Position numbers and translations under genes: made by a program. Under the pieces are notes generated by a model. It did no database searches. It was not told where the DNA came from and was given only the letters and a program-made list of their open reading frames with translations. DNA of 7,566 nt from CAYRIF01 sp964424205 (lineage in GTDB: Bacteria > Bacteroidota > Bacteroidia > Cytophagales > Cyclobacteriaceae), in assembly GCA_964424205.1 (NCBI GenBank), contig CAYRIF010000186.1, positions 1 through 7,566 on the forward strand. The letters are read 5' to 3'. Positions 1-6,457 of this stretch are shown here, piece by piece (position 1 is the stretch's first letter; every line of letters starts with the position of its first letter).

Positions 1-1042
1 CGTTGGTGAGTTTTTTGTAGCCTTTTTTTGCTGCTTTCAGTGCGTCATTAGAAAAATCAAGGGTACTAGAATAGTGTGATTGCATCATAAAAAATCGAAC
101 AGTCATTGGTGAGTAAGGTTCGTCTAAGAGTGCGTGACTCCCTGCAAACATTTCATAGGGCAAGAAAGAATTGCCCAAAGATTTACTCATTTTTTGTCCG
201 TTGACGGTGAGCATATTGGTGTGTAGCCAATATTTGGCAGGTTCTTTTCCGTAAGTTCCTACTGACTGTGCAATTTCACATTCGTGGTGAGGAAATTTCA
301 AGTCCATACCACCACCATGAATATCGAAACGTTCTCCTAAGTATTTGGTACTCATTACGGAGCACTCTACATGCCAACCCGGGAATCCTTCTCCCCAAGG
401 AGAATCCCAACGCATGATATGCTCGGGAGCTGCTTTTTTCCAAAGCGCAAAATCTTCGTTATTTTTTTTCTCGTCCTGATTATCTAACTCCCTGCTGCTG
501 GCCATGAGGTCATCTAGTACCCGCCCTGATAAGGTTCCGTAGTGATGAGATTCGCTGTATTTACGAACATCAAAATAGACGGAATCATTCACCTCATACG
601 CCCACCCGTTTGCCAATAAAGCTTGGGTCATTTTTATTTGTTCAATGATATGACCTGTGGCTTTTGGCTCTATGCTTGGTGGTAATAAATTAAACTGTCT
701 TAAAACTTTGTGAAAATCTAGGGCATATCGCTGTACAATTTCCATCGGCTCTAAGTTCTCGAGCCGTGCCTTTTTTGCAATTTTATCTTCACCAGTTTCG
801 TCAGTATCATTTTCTAGATGACCGACGTCGGTAATATTTCGGACATAGCGAACCTTGTATCCGAGGTGCAGCAGATACCTATAGATGATATCAAAACTAA
901 GAAAGGTACGGACATTACCTAAATGAACATCGCTATATAGCGTTGGACCGCAGACATACATGCCGACGAAGGGCGCATCGATGGGTTCAAATGTTTCTTT
1001 TTTTCTTGTCAGGGTGTTGAAAACCTTGAGATCTTTTAGCAT
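1..1042 (-). CDS. cysS: Cysteine--tRNA ligase (CysRS), 3' end cut by window edge
   Basis: Class I aminoacyl-tRNA synthetase that activates cysteine with ATP and charges tRNA-Cys in the cytoplasm. The minus-strand frame is open from an ATG at 1042-1040 to the window edge, giving 347 codons plus one base. Family members are usually about 460-500 residues, so the missing part is the C-terminal helical and anticodon-binding portion; there is no sign of a real truncation. Visible motifs: MYVCGPT with Cys31, the HIGH-type signature as HLGN at 40-43, WHVEC with Cys227, HGGGMDL at 242-248, FPHHECE at 250-256, and an exact KMSKS loop at 284-288. Cys31, Cys227, His252 and Glu256 have the spacing of the four zinc ligands of E. 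coli CysRS (Cys28, Cys209, His234, Glu238), which select cysteine. The N-terminus MLKDLKVFNTLTRKKE is normal for the family, supporting this start. It is transcribed divergently from rimP. Identification is secure. Confidence 0.97.
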   Translation of the reverse strand, partial: MLKDLKVFNTLTRKKETFEPIDAPFVGMYVCGPTLYSDVHLGNVRTFLSFDIIYRYLLHLGYKVRYVRNITDVGHLENDTDETGEDKIAKKARLENLEPMEIVQRYALDFHKVLRQFNLLPPSIEPKATGHIIEQIKMTQALLANGWAYEVNDSVYFDVRKYSESHHYGTLSGRVLDDLMASSRELDNQDEKKNNEDFALWKKAAPEHIMRWDSPWGEGFPGWHVECSVMSTKYLGERFDIHGGGMDLKFPHHECEIAQSVGTYGKEPAKYWLHTNMLTVNGQKMSKSLGNSFLPYEMFAGSHALLDEPYSPMTVRFFMMQSHYSSTLDFSNDALKAAKKGYKKLTN

Positions 1043-1046
1043 GTGG

Positions 1047-1054
1047 CAAATTTA
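1047..1054 (-). promoter_or_regulatory. Candidate Bacteroidota -7 box next to the cysS start
   Basis: On the minus strand this reads TAAATTTG, a full match to TANNTTTG, followed by CCAC and then the cysS ATG. No TTTG lies at the ideal 19-bp spacing; the nearest upstream one (1085-1082) is 27 bp away, so the -33 half is weak. If the box is used, transcription would begin at or within a few bases of the start codon, giving a leaderless or nearly leaderless mRNA. The rlmN start has the same layout, which makes this more believable than the single match alone. Confidence 0.45.
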
Positions 1055-1157
1055 CTAAATACTATCTTTTGTTTTGGAGTACAAATTAGATAATTATTTT
1101 ATTCCTCGCAGGTTTTTATTTTTTTTTCATTATAACTTGTGTCTAAGCAGCTATTTA

Positions 1158-1188
1158 TTTGAAATAATGAAATTTTAGCATACATTTG
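1158..1188 (+). promoter_or_regulatory. Promoter of the rimP-nusA-infB operon (Bacteroidota type)
   Basis: A TTTG at 1158-1161 is followed by exactly 19 bp and then TACATTTG at 1181-1188. This is a full match to the Bacteroidota primary sigma factor consensus (TTTG near -33, TANNTTTG near -7). Transcription would be expected to start around 1193-1197, giving a leader of about 60 nt before the rimP ATG. It is the only strong plus-strand promoter I find ahead of the operon, and it faces away from cysS. The start site is inferred, not observed. Confidence 0.75.
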
Positions 1189-1214
1189 CAGTAGAAAGGA
1201 TTTTGAATCAGTTT

Positions 1215-1241
1215 GAGGGGACACAAGTCCCCTCTTTTCTT
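1215..1241 (+). terminator. Terminator-like hairpin in the rimP leader (possible attenuator)
   Basis: GAGGGGAC (1215-1222) and GTCCCCTC (1227-1234) form a perfect 8-bp stem closed by an ACAA loop, followed directly by TTTTCTT (1235-1241). On the plus strand this has the form of an intrinsic terminator; the minus strand has no T-run after the stem. It lies between the predicted promoter and the rimP ATG, beginning only about 20 nt into the transcript and ending 23 nt before the start codon. No plus-strand gene precedes it that would need terminating, so a regulatory role in the operon leader is the simplest reading. I found no clear competing antiterminator pairing. Confidence 0.65.
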
Positions 1242-1257
1242 ATAAAAAATCGAAATT

Positions 1258-1725
1258 ATGGACTTGCAAACGAGGTTGGAAAATATTGTTGAAAACAACA
1301 TAGAAAATGAAACCCATTTTTTAGTGGACATTAATATTTTTGGTAATAAGGGGAAGAAGAAAGTCAGAATTCTATTGGATGGTGATGAGGGTGTAAGTAT
1401 TGATGATTGTAGTAGGCTTAGCCGCAAGGTAAGTGATGTTATTGAAGAAGAGGAAATCATAGAGTCAGCATATATTTTAGAGGTGGCTTCGCCTGGCGTA
1501 GATTATGATTTGAAATTTAAAAGGCAGTATACTAAAAATATTGGACGTAGACTGAAAGTGCTGCTGTATGGTGGGGAGGAGAAAAAGGGAGCGTTGATGG
1601 AAGTGTGTGAAGCGGGTATTTTGCTTAAAGCAGAAAAAAAGAACAAAAAGAAGATAGAGTATTCGGAGGTGCATATAGCCTTTGAGGATATTGATAAAAC
1701 GAATGTATTAGTTTCATTTAAGTAG
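1258..1725 (+). CDS. rimP: Ribosome maturation factor RimP
   Basis: Cytoplasmic factor that binds the 30S subunit and is needed for its late maturation, in the family formerly called YhbC/DUF150. The product is 155 residues, the usual length. The N-terminal alpha/beta domain (about 1-82) includes VRILLDGDEGVSIDDCSRLSRKV at 36-58 (here only named, key residues D41, D49, D50) and the family signature LEVASPGVD at 74-82. A small C-terminal Sm-like beta barrel follows (about 85-155) with a lysine-rich loop near 125-132. The ATG at 1258 is preceded by an A/T-rich stretch with no Shine-Dalgarno motif. It is the first gene of the operon, followed 8 bp later by nusA. The order rimP-nusA-infB is conserved across bacteria and supports the call. 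Expression probably depends on the promoter at 1158-1188 and may be tuned by the leader hairpin at 1215-1241. Confidence 0.95.
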   Translation: MDLQTRLENIVENNIENETHFLVDINIFGNKGKKKVRILLDGDEGVSIDDCSRLSRKVSDVIEEEEIIESAYILEVASPGVDYDLKFKRQYTKNIGRRLKVLLYGGEEKKGALMEVCEAGILLKAEKKNKKKIEYSEVHIAFEDIDKTNVLVSFK

Positions 1726-1733
1726 AAAGAAAA

Positions 1734-2978
1734 ATGGATGCGGGAACGTTAATTGAGAGTTTTGCCGATTTTGCAAAGACAAAAAATATAGACAGACCAA
1801 CGATGATTAGGATTCTGGAAGATGTTTTCAGGACTGTAATCAGAAGGAAATATGAGCATGATGATAATTTTGATATTATTATTAACGCTGATAAGGGGGA
1901 TTTGGAAATTTGGAGGATAAGAGAAGTCGTTGATGATAATTCAGAAGATATTTGGGATTATGATAAAATTAGTCAGACGGATGCAAAAAAAATTGAAGAG
2001 GATTTTGAGATTGGTGAAGAGGTAGCAGAAGAACTGAAGCTTGAAGATTTTGGTAGAAGGGCGGTGCTTACTGCACGTCAGACGTTGGTTCAAAAGATAA
2101 AAGATTTGGAGAAAGAGTATCTTTTCGATAGGTACAAAGAGATAGTAGGTGAAATTATCAATGCTGAGGTTTATCAAACGTTAAGCAGAGAGGCTTTGTT
2201 GATTGATAATGATGGTAATGAAATATCTATTCCTAAATCTGAGCAAATTCCTAAAGATAGATTTAGAAAAGGGGAATCTGTACGAGCGGTTGTAGAAAGA
2301 GTAGAGATGATTAACGGGAATCCTAAGATTGTGCTGTCAAGAACATCGCCGGTTTTCTTGGAGCGACTGTTTGAAGCGGAAGTCCCTGAGGTTTATGATG
2401 GCTTAATCACCATAAAAAATGTAGTAAGATCGCCTGGTGAAAGGGCAAAAGTAGCGGTAGAATCATATGATGATAGAATTGATCCAGTTGGCGCATGTGT
2501 GGGCATGAAAGGCTCCAGGATTCATAGTATTGTACGGGAATTGCAAAACGAAAATATTGATGTCATTAACTATACCGAGAATCTTGAGTTGTACATCACA
2601 CGTTCTTTGAGCCCTGCAAAAGTGACAAGTCTGAAAATTGATGAAGATACTAAAAGGGTATCGGTATACTTGAAGCCTGACCAAGTATCTTTAGCGATAG
2701 GTAGGGGAGGACAAAATATAAAATTAGCAAGCAAACTCGTGGGTTACGAGATTGACGTATTCAGAGAACTTGCCGAAGGTGAAGAGGAAGATGTGGTATT
2801 GACAGAATTCTCGGACGAAATAGAGGAGTGGGTCATTGATGAATTGAAAAAAACAGGATTGGATACCGCTAAGAGTGTATTGGCACTTTCCAAAGAAGAT
2901 TTGATTAGAAGGACTGACTTAGAAGAGGAGACTATTGATGGTGTCTTAAGTATTTTGGGTCAGGAATTTGAGCAGTAG
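1734..2978 (+). CDS. nusA: Transcription termination/antitermination factor NusA
   Basis: RNA polymerase-binding protein that modulates pausing, intrinsic termination and antitermination, including on rRNA operons. The product is 414 residues. Domains in order: an N-terminal polymerase-binding domain (about 1-128); an S1 domain (about 133-203, from GEIINAEVYQ to IVLSRTSP); KH1 (about 206-282) with RSPGERAKVAV at 232-242 and the GMKG loop at 257-260; KH2 (about 283-345) with the GRGG loop at 323-326; then a roughly 65-residue acidic tail with a helix-hairpin-helix-like end (about 364-410). It is shorter than E. coli NusA (495 residues) and lacks the two full acidic repeat domains, but is longer than the B. 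subtilis form, which ends after KH2. The ATG at 1734 lies 8 bp after the rimP stop with an A-rich leader and no Shine-Dalgarno motif. It is co-transcribed with rimP and infB. Identification is secure. Confidence 0.97.
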   Translation: MDAGTLIESFADFAKTKNIDRPTMIRILEDVFRTVIRRKYEHDDNFDIIINADKGDLEIWRIREVVDDNSEDIWDYDKISQTDAKKIEEDFEIGEEVAEELKLEDFGRRAVLTARQTLVQKIKDLEKEYLFDRYKEIVGEIINAEVYQTLSREALLIDNDGNEISIPKSEQIPKDRFRKGESVRAVVERVEMINGNPKIVLSRTSPVFLERLFEAEVPEVYDGLITIKNVVRSPGERAKVAVESYDDRIDPVGACVGMKGSRIHSIVRELQNENIDVINYTENLELYITRSLSPAKVTSLKIDEDTKRVSVYLKPDQVSLAIGRGGQNIKLASKLVGYEIDVFRELAEGEEEDVVLTEFSDEIEEWVIDELKKTGLDTAKSVLALSKEDLIRRTDLEEETIDGVLSILGQEFEQ

Positions 2979-3002
2979 TAAAGTTTAAGTAACAAAAGAA
3001 GT

Positions 3003-5651
3003 ATGGCAGAAAAAATGATGAGGCTGAGTCAAGTAGCAAGAAAACTCAATGTGGGTAAAAACACCATTATTGAAGCGCTTGAAGGGAAGGGGTATGCGGT
3101 TGATAATAGCCCAAATGCTAAAATTTCTGTAGAGCAGTTCAATGCGCTTGCCCAAGAATTTGAATCTTCTCTTTTGGATAAAGAGGAGGCATCAAGTCTG
3201 ACCATAGGTACCAAGCACAATGAAGACATTGTAATCGAGCAAGATACCATTACTCCTAAGGCTGATGAGCTAGAAAAAGAAATTTTGATAAAAGGGGTGT
3301 CTGCTCCCGAAACAATTCCTACCGAAGCCCCAAAAGAGGAGGAGAAGCCAAAAGAAGAAGCGTCAAAAACAAAATTGCAGGGAATTAAGGTAGTCGGAAA
3401 AATTGACTTAAATCCTAAAAAGAAAGAAGTGGTTATTCCTGAAAAGAAGGAAGAAGTTACCGAAGAGGTTGTTGAGAAAAAAGAAGAAAAGAAAGAGGAA
3501 CCGCCAGTTGTTGATAAGGAGTTAATCAAGGCAAAAGCTGGGACGCTCAAAGGGTTAAAAGTTGTGGGTAAAATTGATTTGCCTGTCGCCAAAGAAAAAA
3601 AACCTCGTGCAGGAGCACCAGAAAGAGACAAGAAAAAGAGACCGCGAAAAAGAGTGGCTTTTAACAAAGGCGGTGCTGGTCAAGGAGGTCAGCAAGGCGG
3701 TGCTAGAAAGAAGGGTAATTTTGCAAACAAGAAAAGAGTAATTAAGGAAGAGCTTACTGATAAAGAGATTCAGGATAAGATTAAAGCAACTTTAGCAAGA
3801 CTAAGTGGCGGAAAAGTTGACAGGGCTAAATATCGACGTGAAAAAAGATCATCTGTTGCAGATGCCACAGAAGAGCAACTACAAAAAGACCAGGAGGAAT
3901 CTAAAACACTAAAGGTTACTGAATATATATCTGCGAATGATTTGGCGTCATTGATGGATGTATCTGTGAATGAAGTGATTTCTACTTGCATGTCATTGGG
4001 CATGTTTGTTTCAATCAACCAAAGGTTAGATGCAGAAGCAATCACAGTTATTGCGGATGAATTTAATTTTAACGTTGAATTTACTACTGCAGAGGACGAG
4101 GTGGTGGTTCAGGTGGAGGAAGATACAGCGGAATCTTTAATTGAGAGGGCGCCAATTGTAACGATTATGGGTCATGTTGATCATGGTAAAACTTCTTTGC
4201 TTGATTATATCAGAAGTACGCATGTTACAGACAAAGAAGCAGGAGGTATTACCCAGCATATTGGTGCCTATGATGTGACTACTGCAGCAGGTAAGCGAAT
4301 TGCCTTCTTGGATACGCCTGGTCATGAGGCTTTTACAGCAATGAGGGCGAGGGGTGCAAAAGTTACGGATATTGTAATTATTGTCATTGCAGCAGATGAT
4401 ACGGTCATGCCTCAAACAAAGGAAGCACTGAACCATGCGCAAAACGCAGGGGTGCCAATTGTAATTGCGATTAACAAAATCGACCGACCCAATGCCAATC
4501 CTGATAGGATTAAGGAAGCACTTTCAGCCATGAATATTTTGGTAGAAGACTGGGGTGGAAAATATCAATGTCAAAACATATCAGCAAAAACTGGAGAGGG
4601 AATCGATGATTTATTGGAGAAGGTGTTACTAGAGGCAGAGTTGCTTGAATTGAAAGCCAATCCAAATAAGAATGCCGTTGGGACAGTAATAGAAGCTTCT
4701 CTGGACAAAGGACGTGGCTATGTTACGACGTTACTAGTACAAGAAGGAACATTAAAAGTTGGAGATATAGTGTTAGCAGGGGCGCATTTTGGTAAAGTGA
4801 AAGCGATGTTTGACCATACAGGGGATAGGCTCAAAAAAGTTGGTCCGGCAACACCAGTTCAGATTCTTGGTTTTGATGGTGCGCCGAGTGCCGGGGAGCA
4901 ATTGAATGTAATGAGTTCGGATAGAGAGGCGCGTGAAATAGCGAATAAAAGAGAGCAGATTCAACGTGAGCAAAGTATTAGAACTAAAAAACATATTACA
5001 CTGGATGAAATTGGTAGAAGACTAGCCATTGGTACTTTCAAAGAATTAAATATTATTGTAAAAGGTGATGTGGATGGTTCTGTGGAAGCGTTGTCAGATT
5101 CATTGCTGAAACTTTCAACGGAAGAAATTCAGGTGAATATTATCCATAAGGCTGTAGGACAAATTTCGGAATCAGATATATTGTTGGCTTCGGCTTCTGA
5201 TGCAATTGTCATTGGTTTCCAAGTTAGACCTTCTCCAAGTGCAAGGAAACTTGCGGAGACAGAAGATATTCAGATTAAGCTGTACTCTATTATTTATGCT
5301 GCCATCGACGAAATAAAAGATGCGATGGAAGGGCTACTTGCTCCGACTGTTGAAGAGGTAATCACTGGGAATATTGAAGTACGGGAAATATTCAAAATCT
5401 CTAAAGTGGGAACAATTGCAGGGTGTTATGTGCTTGATGGATTTGTGAAGAGGTCAAATCAAATCCGTTTGATTAGAGACGGAATTGTGACATACACTGG
5501 TGATATTGGGCAGTTGAAGCGTTTCAAAGATGATGTGACTGAGGTGAAGAAAAGCTTTGAATGTGGTATCAGTATTAAGAATTTTAATGATATCAAGGTA
5601 GGAGATGTGATTGAAGGGTTCGAAGAAAGAGAGATTAAGAGAAAGCTATAA
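3003..5651 (+). CDS. infB: Translation initiation factor IF-2
   Basis: GTPase that brings fMet-tRNA to the 30S subunit and promotes 50S joining. The product is 882 residues. Domains in order: a first IF2_N helical domain (about 5-52); a Lys/Glu-rich, low-complexity linker (about 55-300) with two near-identical LxGxKVVGKIDL motifs (125-136 and 182-193) and a Gly/Gln/Lys-rich patch (220-240); a second IF2_N domain (about 304-355); the G domain with G1 GHVDHGKT 390-397, G2 GGITQHIG 414-421, G3 DTPGH 437-441, G4 NKID 491-494 and G5 SAK 527-529; a beta-barrel domain II (about 557-650); domain III starting near LNIIVKGDVDGS at 682-693; and the C-terminal tRNA-binding barrel (about 790-882) with SKVGTIAGCYVLDG at 800-813. 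All nucleotide-binding motifs are intact, including the catalytic His of DTPGH. The ATG follows nusA by 24 bp with no Shine-Dalgarno motif. A terminator follows 22 bp after the TAA stop. Confidence 0.98.
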   Translation: MAEKMMRLSQVARKLNVGKNTIIEALEGKGYAVDNSPNAKISVEQFNALAQEFESSLLDKEEASSLTIGTKHNEDIVIEQDTITPKADELEKEILIKGVSAPETIPTEAPKEEEKPKEEASKTKLQGIKVVGKIDLNPKKKEVVIPEKKEEVTEEVVEKKEEKKEEPPVVDKELIKAKAGTLKGLKVVGKIDLPVAKEKKPRAGAPERDKKKRPRKRVAFNKGGAGQGGQQGGARKKGNFANKKRVIKEELTDKEIQDKIKATLARLSGGKVDRAKYRREKRSSVADATEEQLQKDQEESKTLKVTEYISANDLASLMDVSVNEVISTCMSLGMFVSINQRLDAEAITVIADEFNFNVEFTTAEDEVVVQVEEDTAESLIERAPIVTIMGHVDHGKTSLLDYIRSTHVTDKEAGGITQHIGAYDVTTAAGKRIAFLDTPGHEAFTAMRARGAKVTDIVIIVIAADDTVMPQTKEALNHAQNAGVPIVIAINKIDRPNANPDRIKEALSAMNILVEDWGGKYQCQNISAKTGEGIDDLLEKVLLEAELLELKANPNKNAVGTVIEASLDKGRGYVTTLLVQEGTLKVGDIVLAGAHFGKVKAMFDHTGDRLKKVGPATPVQILGFDGAPSAGEQLNVMSSDREAREIANKREQIQREQSIRTKKHITLDEIGRRLAIGTFKELNIIVKGDVDGSVEALSDSLLKLSTEEIQVNIIHKAVGQISESDILLASASDAIVIGFQVRPSPSARKLAETEDIQIKLYSIIYAAIDEIKDAMEGLLAPTVEEVITGNIEVREIFKISKVGTIAGCYVLDGFVKRSNQIRLIRDGIVTYTGDIGQLKRFKDDVTEVKKSFECGISIKNFNDIKVGDVIEGFEEREIKRKL
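3375..3581 (+). repeat. Duplicated KVVGKIDL motif in the IF2 linker
   Basis: Two copies of a 12-residue motif, LQGIKVVGKIDL (codons at 3375-3410) and LKGLKVVGKIDL (3546-3581), are separated by about 45 residues of Lys/Glu-rich sequence. Ten of the 12 residues are identical. The codons differ between copies (for example GTAGTCGGA against GTTGTGGGT), so this is an old, protein-level repeat and not a recent DNA duplication. Similar VxGKIDL-type motifs are, to my knowledge, common in Bacteroidota IF2 linkers. Their role is unknown to me. Confidence 0.8.
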
Positions 5652-5673
5652 ATTAGTAAAATATTGTAAACTT

Positions 5674-5717
5674 AAAACCTTCCGGATTTGTTAGAATCAG
5701 AAGGTTTTTTTGTTTTT
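5674..5717 (+). terminator. Intrinsic terminator after infB
   Basis: AAAACCTTC (5674-5682) pairs with GAAGGTTTT (5700-5708), a perfect 9-bp outer stem. An inner GATT/AATC pairing (5685-5688 with 5695-5698) is separated from it by a small internal loop. The arm runs into seven Ts (5705-5711), then G and five more Ts. It begins 22 bp after the infB stop and ends 21 bp before the next ATG, so it likely closes the rimP-nusA-infB transcript. With no strong promoter after it, some readthrough may feed the downstream gene. Confidence 0.8.
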
Positions 5718-5738
5718 AGAAAACGAAAATTATATAAA

Positions 5739-6428
5739 ATGGACGTAGAAAAGAAAGCGCTCAATGATATATTGAATCAACTGAAATCTAAGGCTTGCCT
5801 TAAGCAGAAGGCATTTAAAAATATGATGGATGTATTTGCTTCCTTAAAGCAGGAAGCAGAAGCACTTTCAGTAAAACTGAACGAAAAAATCCAAGAGATT
5901 GACAAATCTGTTGTGGTGAAATTATCAGAAAAAAATGAATTTGAATTTCAGGTCAAGGTGGGGTCTGATGTTTTGATTTTCACGTTGACCACTAATATCG
6001 TTACTTTTAAAAACGAGTATGCGGTTATGCAAAGCGAGTATGTTCAGGAAAAGGAGGAGCGTAAATACTTTGGGCAAATTCTAGTTTATAATTTTATGGC
6101 AGACTCTCTAAAGTATGATCGGCTGGACGACCCAGGCTATTTGATTGCTAGAGTATTAATCAACCATGAAAACCATTTTTATGTGGAGGGTGTAGATCAG
6201 CTTAATTTTTTATTTTCAGATATAAGCAATAACATTATCTCTAAAGAGTGGTTACGGTTGGTGATTGAAAAGTGTATCAGCGCAGCGATTGATATGGATT
6301 TGATTGGCGCCAACTATCCTGATATAAAAATTACGACGCTTCAGCAAAAAATGAAAGATGAAAGACCGATGGGTGAGGGGCAGAAACTAGGTTTCCAGAT
6401 GAAAAGTATGGGGCAGATTAAGGGGTAG
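5739..6428 (+). CDS. Uncharacterised conserved-type protein, 229 residues
   Basis: I do not recognise a named family. The protein has 229 residues, is soluble, and has no signal peptide or membrane segment. The N-terminal third (about 1-55) is a charged, Lys-rich helical region with likely coiled-coil character. A central alpha/beta region follows (about 60-115, with alternating hydrophobic strands such as FEFQVKVGSDVLIFTLTTNI), then a segment with GYLIARVLINHENHFYVEG and a helical stretch around KEWLRLVIEKCISAAIDMDLIG. The C-terminus is Lys/Met/Gly-rich. The frame extends upstream to a TTG at 5688, but those extra 17 codons lie within the infB terminator, so the ATG at 5739 (after AAATTATATAAA) is preferred. 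It follows infB in the same direction, past the terminator, and converges with rlmN. I see no Bacteroidota-type promoter between the terminator and the ATG. From memory, similar hypothetical proteins occur in other Bacteroidota; this needs a search. Confidence 0.85.
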   Translation: MDVEKKALNDILNQLKSKACLKQKAFKNMMDVFASLKQEAEALSVKLNEKIQEIDKSVVVKLSEKNEFEFQVKVGSDVLIFTLTTNIVTFKNEYAVMQSEYVQEKEERKYFGQILVYNFMADSLKYDRLDDPGYLIARVLINHENHFYVEGVDQLNFLFSDISNNIISKEWLRLVIEKCISAAIDMDLIGANYPDIKITTLQQKMKDERPMGEGQKLGFQMKSMGQIKG

Positions 6429-6457
6429 GAATTTTCAAATATATTTTCAACCTACCC
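6423..6457. repeat. Inverted repeat joining two convergent stop codons
   Basis: GGGTAGG (6423-6429) and CCTACCC (6451-6457) form a perfect 7-bp inverted repeat with a 21-nt A/T-rich loop. The left arm contains the TAG of the unknown gene; the right arm contains the TAG of rlmN on the other strand. The loop holds two direct copies of ATTTTCAA (6431-6438 and 6443-6450). It could act as a shared bidirectional terminator, but neither side has a convincing T-run after the stem (plus strand CAACCACTTTTG; minus strand CCTTAATCTG). Confidence 0.5.

Noticed and set aside
1111..1127. T-rich run in the cysS-rimP intergenic region as a terminator
   Set aside because: No stable stem precedes it on the plus strand, and no gene ends there. 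It is ordinary A/T-rich upstream sequence.
1155..1460. Minus-strand open frame of 101 codons overlapping the rimP start
   Set aside because: It runs opposite rimP and across its promoter and leader hairpin, has a low-complexity Ser/Leu/Phe-rich product, and shows no recognisable domain.
3029..3667. A 212-codon open frame on the minus strand opposite the infB linker
   Set aside because: It is opposite the Lys/Glu-rich IF2 linker, whose GAA/AAA/AAG codons rarely give stops in the reverse frame. The product is Ser/Phe-rich with no domain, and infB is certain here.
5688..5738. Upstream TTG start giving a 246-residue version of the unknown protein
   Set aside because: The extra 17 codons lie in the loop, second arm and T-run of the infB terminator. 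The ATG at 5739 has the A-rich context seen at the other starts.
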